Shown here one piece after another: positions 7,429 through 11,961 of a stretch of DNA of 11,961 nucleotides. Each line of letters begins with the position of its first letter. The stretch's first letter is position 1. The position numbers were made by a program, and so were the translations under genes. Source of the DNA: Russula earlei (Eukaryota > Basidiomycota > Agaricomycetes > Russulales > Russulaceae); the NCBI GenBank assembly GCA_025769875.1, contig JAGFNK010001264.1, forward strand, positions 1 through 11,961. Direction: 5' to 3'. Under the pieces are notes generated by a model. It had not been told where the DNA came from. It worked only from the letters and a program-made list of their open reading frames with translations, and made no database searches.

Positions 7429-9521
7429 ATCATACGGTCAGCAACCTACGCTGAAGTAGTCAAGGGGGAGAATCTATACAGACCTCTCCACGACAAGAAG
7501 AAGGTGTACTACGTGACTCTCGACGAGCAGCACGGTTGGACACACGCATACTTCTGTAAAGACCCCTACTGTCATTGGCATAGACAGTGGTAAGAGGGCA
7601 GACAAGTCCCGACTCCCTAGGAAAGGCAGTGGCGAGTGGACAAACTGGAAATCGAAGGAGAACATAGCATATGCGTAAAGTTCAACCAGAAATCAAAGCA
7701 AGGAACCAAATTTGGTTGGTTCAAAGCTAGAGAGAGGGACGATCTACCCTCAGGAATCAAAGGAACTGCCATCTGGTGTTGGGCAGACCAGGAAGGGCCT
7801 AACAGATACGAGGTCCGATACAAAGGAAGCTACCTTCCTTGTGAATACATCAACGATCAGTGGTACTTTATTGATTACCACAAAGGACGTCCCTACGCAG
7901 GAGAGGACGAAGACATCGACGAATATAAGGTCCTAGGTTTAGGAACCAGGACAGATCCTTATACTACTCATTGGAAACCCAGTAGTAGACGACCCAGCTC
8001 CATTGATACAAAAGTCATCAAGTGGAGAAACAGAACAGTCGGACCCTCCGACTACAGATCAGAAAGCAGAAGCACCAGAAGTATTGGAGCTAGCTGAAAG
8101 ACTAGAGCAGACAGTACACGTCTCGCCCATTGAACCAACAATCGTTGAAGAGCCAGAAGAATCAATCGAAATGGCTACCATTGCAGCCACGCAGACAGCC
8201 ACCATTGCCACCCAGACAGCAGGTGGAAGAGCAGGGCCCATCATTGTAGTAAACCCTGGAGGTGGCCCACCTGGAGCAGGAGGACCACCTGGAGGTGGAG
8301 GAGTCCCCTTCGGACCCGGAGGTCCACCAGTACCAGGAGGAGGCCCACCTGGAGGAGGCCCTCCAGCAGGAGGACCACCAGCAGCACCTCCTGTAGGACC
8401 AGGGGCGAATCTGGCACCTCAGCCGGCACCAGGCCCCCATGGGGGCAACGGATCTCTAAAAGGAGACCCTCCTGAAGTCTTCAAAGGAGACAGGAAAAAG
8501 ACGAAGTACTTTGTCCAGGATTTCAATCTCTGGAATCTGCTCAACAGCGACAACCCGACTATGACTATTCCAATGAAGCGAGTAGCCCTAGCTCTCACCT
8601 ATATCAAAGGAGAGAAAGTGCATGAATGGGTGGTCAATCAAACGAACCTGGTAGAAGCAAAAAGAAATGGGGACCCCGCCATCTCCTTATGCACCAGTGC
8701 AGCTAGATCCAACTGACATGCTCTTTTGGACCGAATTTGTGGATGATTTCTTCAGAGAATTCAAAGACACCACAGAGCCTGAAGACGCTTTCATGGAGCT
8801 ACAACAATTGTCCATGTCTAAAGCAGCATCGCTGGATGACTATACCAGCAAGTTCCTTGTTCTGCTCAGCAAAGCAGGATGGGACCAGAATTCACCAGGA
8901 GCGGTGGAAGCCTACAAGGCTGGACTAATCACCTGGCTGGTGCGACGAATCTACAATCGACCAGTCAGAGATATACCTGCCATCAATGATCTACAAGCAT
9001 GGATCAATGCTGCTAGGGAAGAACAGGCCAGAGACCAGCTCATGAAAGCCAATATTGGATCTGGAGGTGGATCATTGACCACCAGGGAAAATCGCATGAA
9101 ATCCCTACAGGTTGGGAAAAGGCGAAACCAAAGAGATCCGAATGCAATGGAAGTGGACTCAGTATCCACTGATGCAGCAAGGACCAAGCGACGTCCTCCT
9201 CTGACAGAGGAAAAGAAGAAACTGCTAGCAGAAGGGAAATGCTTCATCTGCAAGAAAGCAGGACATATCAGTCGGAACTGTCCTGACAAGGACAGAGTCA
9301 AGAAGAAATCAAGTAACCCAAGGGACAAAGGGAAAGCTCGAGCTCTGGAAACAGAGAAGGAGGACGACTCAGGGGATAGTGGAAATGAAAGCACTGTCTC
9401 TGGACGATCTACATCTCCTCCTCCTACCTATAACAAGAGCTCCTCCTCGGCGTCCATAAAGAAGATGTCCACCAAACAAAAGGAGGACTTGTTGGAAGAA
9501 CTGATGGAACAGGGTTTTTAG
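7429..9521 (+). pseudogene. gag: Gypsy Gag polyprotein (capsid and zinc knuckle), three-frame pseudogene
   Basis: Gag forms the particle that packages element RNA. The first part (7429-about 7975, starting SATYAEVVKGENLYRPL) has no ATG in frame and is stopped by TAA 7591-7593 and TAG 7618-7620; it continues through KGSYLPCEYINDQWYFIDY. The second part (about 7979-8650, next frame) has an acidic stretch, a long Gly/Pro-rich run and the start of the Retrotrans_gag capsid fold (PPEVFKGDRKKTKYFVQDF). The third part (about 8667-9521) carries the rest of the capsid (FWTEFVDDFFREF), a basic segment and a CCHC zinc knuckle, CFICKKAGHISRNC, with ligands at 9240, 9249, 9264 and 9279. It ends at TAG 9519-9521 inside the frameshift signal. 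Frame changes fall at about 7945-7985 and 8650-8690. The domain before the Gly/Pro run is unfamiliar to me. Capsid and nucleocapsid identity is sure. Confidence 0.88.
8245..8445 (+). repeat. Gly/Pro-rich low-complexity run within gag
   Basis: About 65 residues are almost all Gly, Pro, Ala and Val, built from GGPP, GGGPPGG and PPAGGPP-type units; the DNA is a matching imperfect GGAGGxCCACC repeat. It sits between an acidic region and the capsid domain, so it is probably a flexible disordered linker. The repeated DNA is prone to slippage, yet this stretch keeps its frame. Confidence 0.85.
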
Positions 9522-9550
9522 GAACACCTAAGTCGACGGCCTGGCTTAGG
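9512..9550 (+). promoter_or_regulatory. -1 ribosomal frameshift signal between gag and pol
   Basis: The heptamer GGGTTTT (9512-9518) is phased G GGT TTT in the gag frame, matching X XXY YYZ, and is followed at once by the gag stop TAG. After an 8 nt spacer comes a stem CCTAAGTC / GGCTTAGG (9527-9534 and 9543-9550, one G-U pair, 8 nt loop). The -1 frame is open from 9518 through protease to 9742. Heptamer, spacer and stem together match the standard rule for -1 frameshifting, which sets the Gag to Gag-Pol ratio. Confidence 0.82.
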
Positions 9551-11125
9551 AAGAATAGTGTGTTGCAAGTGTACATTAGAAGACTGAATGCTATGAATAT
9601 TCCATTCACTTTCGTCACTGCACACACAACGGCCAAGGAATCTGCTCTACTGGACAGTGGAGCAACAGAGAACTTCATTGATCACTCAGCTTGGAAAAGA
9701 CTGAAGATTGGGAAACAAGAACTACATGAACCCATGGTAGTATGAAACGTCGATGGAACCCAGAATAAGCAAGGGGAACTCACCCATTACTGCTGGCTTC
9801 GCGTCCGATACAAGGAGAAGGAGAGCTTGCAAAGGTTCTATCTCACAGATTTAGGAACGGATCGGGTCATCCTGGGATATCCCTTCCTATATGAATTCAA
9901 CCCCACCATCAACTGGAAGAAAGGACAGCTGATGGAAGGAACGGTACAGATTGAGACTGCTCGATACAAGTACCTGGATCTCTATGTTGCAAAACTCCAA
10001 AAGCGAGCAAGAGATGAAAACCGACAATTGAAGAAAGGGGAAGCCATTTACCTACAAAAGACGACTATTGCTCAGAAGTGGGCCCAGCAGTCGATTAAAC
10101 CACAGGAAGGAGAGGATCCCCTTGCCAATGTTCCAAAGCAATTCCACCGCTTTGCAGATGTCTTCTCAGAAGAGAAGTCCCAGAGGTTCCCACCACCAAG
10201 GGAACCAGACATGCAGATAGAGCTGTTACCTGACGCACCAAAGGAACTAAACTGCAAAGTGTACCCCCTTACACAAGATGAGCAAGAATACCTCAAGAAA
10301 TTCCTAGCTGATGAAGTAGAGAAGCGATACATCACTCCAGGTCCATCCAGCTACACATCTCCAGTGTTCTTCATTGGCAAGAAGGACAGCAAGGAGAAGA
10401 GGATCATTGTAGACTATTGACGACTAAATCAGTGGACCAGACGAGACAATGAACCTTTACCACATCTGGAACAAGAGGTGGAAAGACTCCGAGGGAAAAA
10501 AGTCTTCTCCAAATTCGATATACGATGGGGATACAATAATGTACGACTGGCAGAAGGGGATCGCTGGAAGGCAGCCTTCAAGACGCCATATGGAACCTAC
10601 CTGCCCAACGTCATGTATTTTGGGCTGAAGAACGCACCAGCCTTCTTTACTAGGCTGATGAGGAGAGACTTCAGTGACTGGCTGGACCGATGGGCGGAAT
10701 ACACGGTCAACTATCTGGATGACTTTGGAATTGCCACGGGGGACAGTCCTGAACAACTAGAAATCCATGAGCAATGTGTCAACGAACTACTCATGCTGAT
10801 GCAGAAGAAGTCATACTTCCTGAAACCCCAGAAGTGCCAGTTCATGGTGCGGAAACTAACCATGCTAGGATGGGACATAGACGAAGGGAAGATGAAGATT
10901 GAGGCCTCTAAAGTCCGAGGAATCATGGACTGGCCTCGGGAAATCAAGGACGTACATGAAGTGCGCAAAGTCATGGGAGTCCTCAGTTACAATAGGGCTT
11001 TCATTCGAGGATTCAGTCAGATTGCTCGACCCATTATTGCCTTGACAAAGAAAGGGGTGCCATTTGAATGGACCCAAGAATGCAAATATGCTCTGGAACG
11101 ACTTATCCAGATAGTATTCTTCTGA

Positions 11126-11594
11126 CCCTGTCCTGCTCCATCCTGATGAGGAGCGACCCTTTGAACTGGAAGTAGACGCGTCAATTATGCCATTGGAGCA
11201 GTATTATTCCAGAAGGACGAACAAGGAAAGAGGAGGCCAATAGGTTACTTCTCAGCAGCCTTGAAACAAGCAGAGAAGAACTACGACATATGGGACAAAG
11301 AGTTCTTAGCCATGGTGCGAGCCTTGAAACACTGGCGACACCTACTCATGGGAGCAAAGCACAAGGTGGTGGTTTATACAGACCATGCGAACCTGTTGCA
11401 TTACCGACACCCTCAGCGAATAAATGGTCGAGTGGCAAGATACATTACCTTCTTGGCGGACTTTGACTTAGAATTGAACATCAGGCAGGGGCAAGGAATA
11501 AACAGATGCCCTGTCAAGGAGACCTGACCTTGACGATGGACAAGGGGATAAAGAAGAAGTGGTCGCGCTACCTGACCATCTTTTTATTCAAGAG
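11126..11594 (+). other. RNase H domain and linker of pol, with frame breaks
   Basis: The piece DPVLLHPDEERPFELEVDAS is read one base out of the pol frame. The main frame resumes at YAIGAVLFQ (11186) and runs to GQGINR (11506). There the usual NRADALSR motif has lost about five bases (codons for Ala-Asp), so the next piece, LSRRPDLDDGQ onward (11511-11594), is in another frame and ends at TAA 11595-11597. The Asp, Glu and Asp expected in gypsy RNase H are visible in VDAS, DKEFLAM and YTDHANL. Confidence 0.8.
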
Positions 11595-11961
11595 TAATGC
11601 ACACTACTGCATTGGAAGAACGGATAAAGAACCAACAAGGGGAAGAAAGACACCGATTAAAGTTACTTGATTGGGTACAGACACCGACTGGAGAAGCGAC
11701 ATAACTTATGGTGGAAGAATGAAGCCTTGGTGGTTACAGGCGACGAAGGAACCCACAGGACCTTACTGGAACAGTATCATGACAGTCCCACAGCAGGACA
11801 CCCAGGAAAAGCTAAAACATTACTGGGAATGATGCGATACTACTGGTGGCCCACCATAAGACGCTTTGTCGATCGATATGTGGAAGGATGCGCAATTTGC
11901 CAAGTAACAAGTCACACTCATCCAAATCGACCTCCCTTGTATCCCATTCCACCAGAAGAAG
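11591..11961 (+). other. Integrase N-terminal zinc-binding (HHCC) domain of pol
   Basis: A first piece, RVMHTTALEERIKNQQGEE to about 11698, is in the main pol frame and stops at TAA 11702-11704 region's neighbour frame break (ACA TAA, stop at 11702-11704). The next piece (from 11700, CATAACTTATGGTGG) is one base further on and contains the zinc ligands: His 11778-11780, His 11799-11801, Cys 11889-11891 and Cys 11898-11900, spaced H-X6-H-X29-C-X2-C. This is the integrase_H2C2 motif that precedes the catalytic core. The core itself is cut off by the window edge. Confidence 0.85.

Larger units (their letters stand above)
6906..11961 (+). mobile_element. Ty3/gypsy LTR retrotransposon, Tf1/sushi-like, 5' LTR to integrase
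   Basis: Order is LTR, primer site, gag with zinc knuckle, -1 frameshift signal, protease, RT, RNase H, integrase zinc domain, then the window edge. RT before integrase defines the gypsy class. The primer site complementary to the transcript's own 5' end points to the self-priming Tf1/sushi group, which is known from fungi. Pol runs in one frame for about 1.6 kb with only two stops, then gathers several indels after 11100. Gag has two stops and two frame changes. The copy is therefore dead but not very old. The integrase core, any chromodomain and the 3' LTR lie to the right. Confidence 0.92.
9518..11961 (+). pseudogene. pol: Gypsy Pol polyprotein: protease, RT, RNase H, integrase start
   Basis: Pol is read in the -1 frame of gag. 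Protease: ALLDSGATENFIDH, with catalytic DSG at 9653-9661, and FYLTDLGTDRVILGYPFL near 9834-9887. RT (about 10225-10900): KKVFSKFDIRWGYNNVRL with the first catalytic Asp and YLDD at 10712-10723. RNase H: FELEVDAS, NYDIWDKEFLAM and YTDHANLLHY. Integrase zinc domain at the window end. From 9518 to 11122 the frame is broken only by TGA 9743-9745 (before NVDGT) and TGA 10418-10420 (inside VDY-stop-RLN, where Arg is usual). An extra base near 11111-11120 leads to TGA 11123-11125, and a missing base near 11184 restores the frame. The catalytic residues visible in protease, RT and RNase H are intact, so the copy died by a few point changes. The 3' end is beyond the window. Confidence 0.93.

Noticed and set aside
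8059..8440. Minus-strand frames opposite the Gly/Pro run
   Set aside because: They are shadows of the GC-rich repeat in gag.
9743..10420. In-frame TGA codons in pol as programmed readthrough or recoding
   Set aside because: They lie inside protease and RT at expected residue positions and similar TGA changes occur in the unrelated transposase, so decay is simpler.

Overview
The window looks like a transposon-rich, gene-poor piece of a filamentous fungal genome, most likely a basidiomycete. The reasons are a DDE_3 (Tc1/mariner-like) transposase cut by 51-63 nt GT-AG introns, a Tf1/sushi-type Ty3/gypsy element, a Ty1/copia element, and a fossil of a fungal acetyl-CoA synthetase exon pair. The taxon is an inference; no rRNA or barcode gene is present. 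I see no gene that could make an intact host protein, no RNA gene and no CRISPR array.

Layout. (1) 1-2670: 3' part of a GC-rich Ty1/copia retrotransposon. It holds a scrambled polyprotein (gag-pre-integrase edge, end of integrase, first RT block, RNase H, polyprotein tail), a polypurine tract and a 246 bp 3' LTR with TGTTG...CAACA ends. (2) 2712-3340: about four AT-rich tandem units of 153-154 bp. (3) 3371-4504: purine-rich sequence with no recognisable gene. (4) 4568-5638, minus strand: DD34E transposase pseudogene with five traceable exons, a complete catalytic triad and three TGA stops. (5) 5640-6380: pyrimidine-rich sequence with broken Ala/Ser/Val/Pro-rich frames. (6) 6381-6703: acetyl-CoA synthetase fragment with its intron still in place. 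(7) 6704-6905: unassigned. (8) 6906-11961: a Ty3/gypsy retrotransposon running off the right edge, with 5' LTR, self-priming binding site, gag, a -1 frameshift signal, protease, RT, RNase H and the start of integrase.

The coding parts are decayed, but the gypsy element still shows its RNA-level machinery clearly. The predicted 5' end of its transcript is complementary over 12 nt to the site just after the LTR, which is the Tf1 self-priming arrangement. Hairpins flank that site. The gag stop codon is entered through a textbook slippery heptamer, 8 nt spacer and stem-loop that would shift ribosomes into pol. The traceable stops in the transposase and gypsy pol fall where CGA would be expected, which points to CpG deamination or a RIP-like process.
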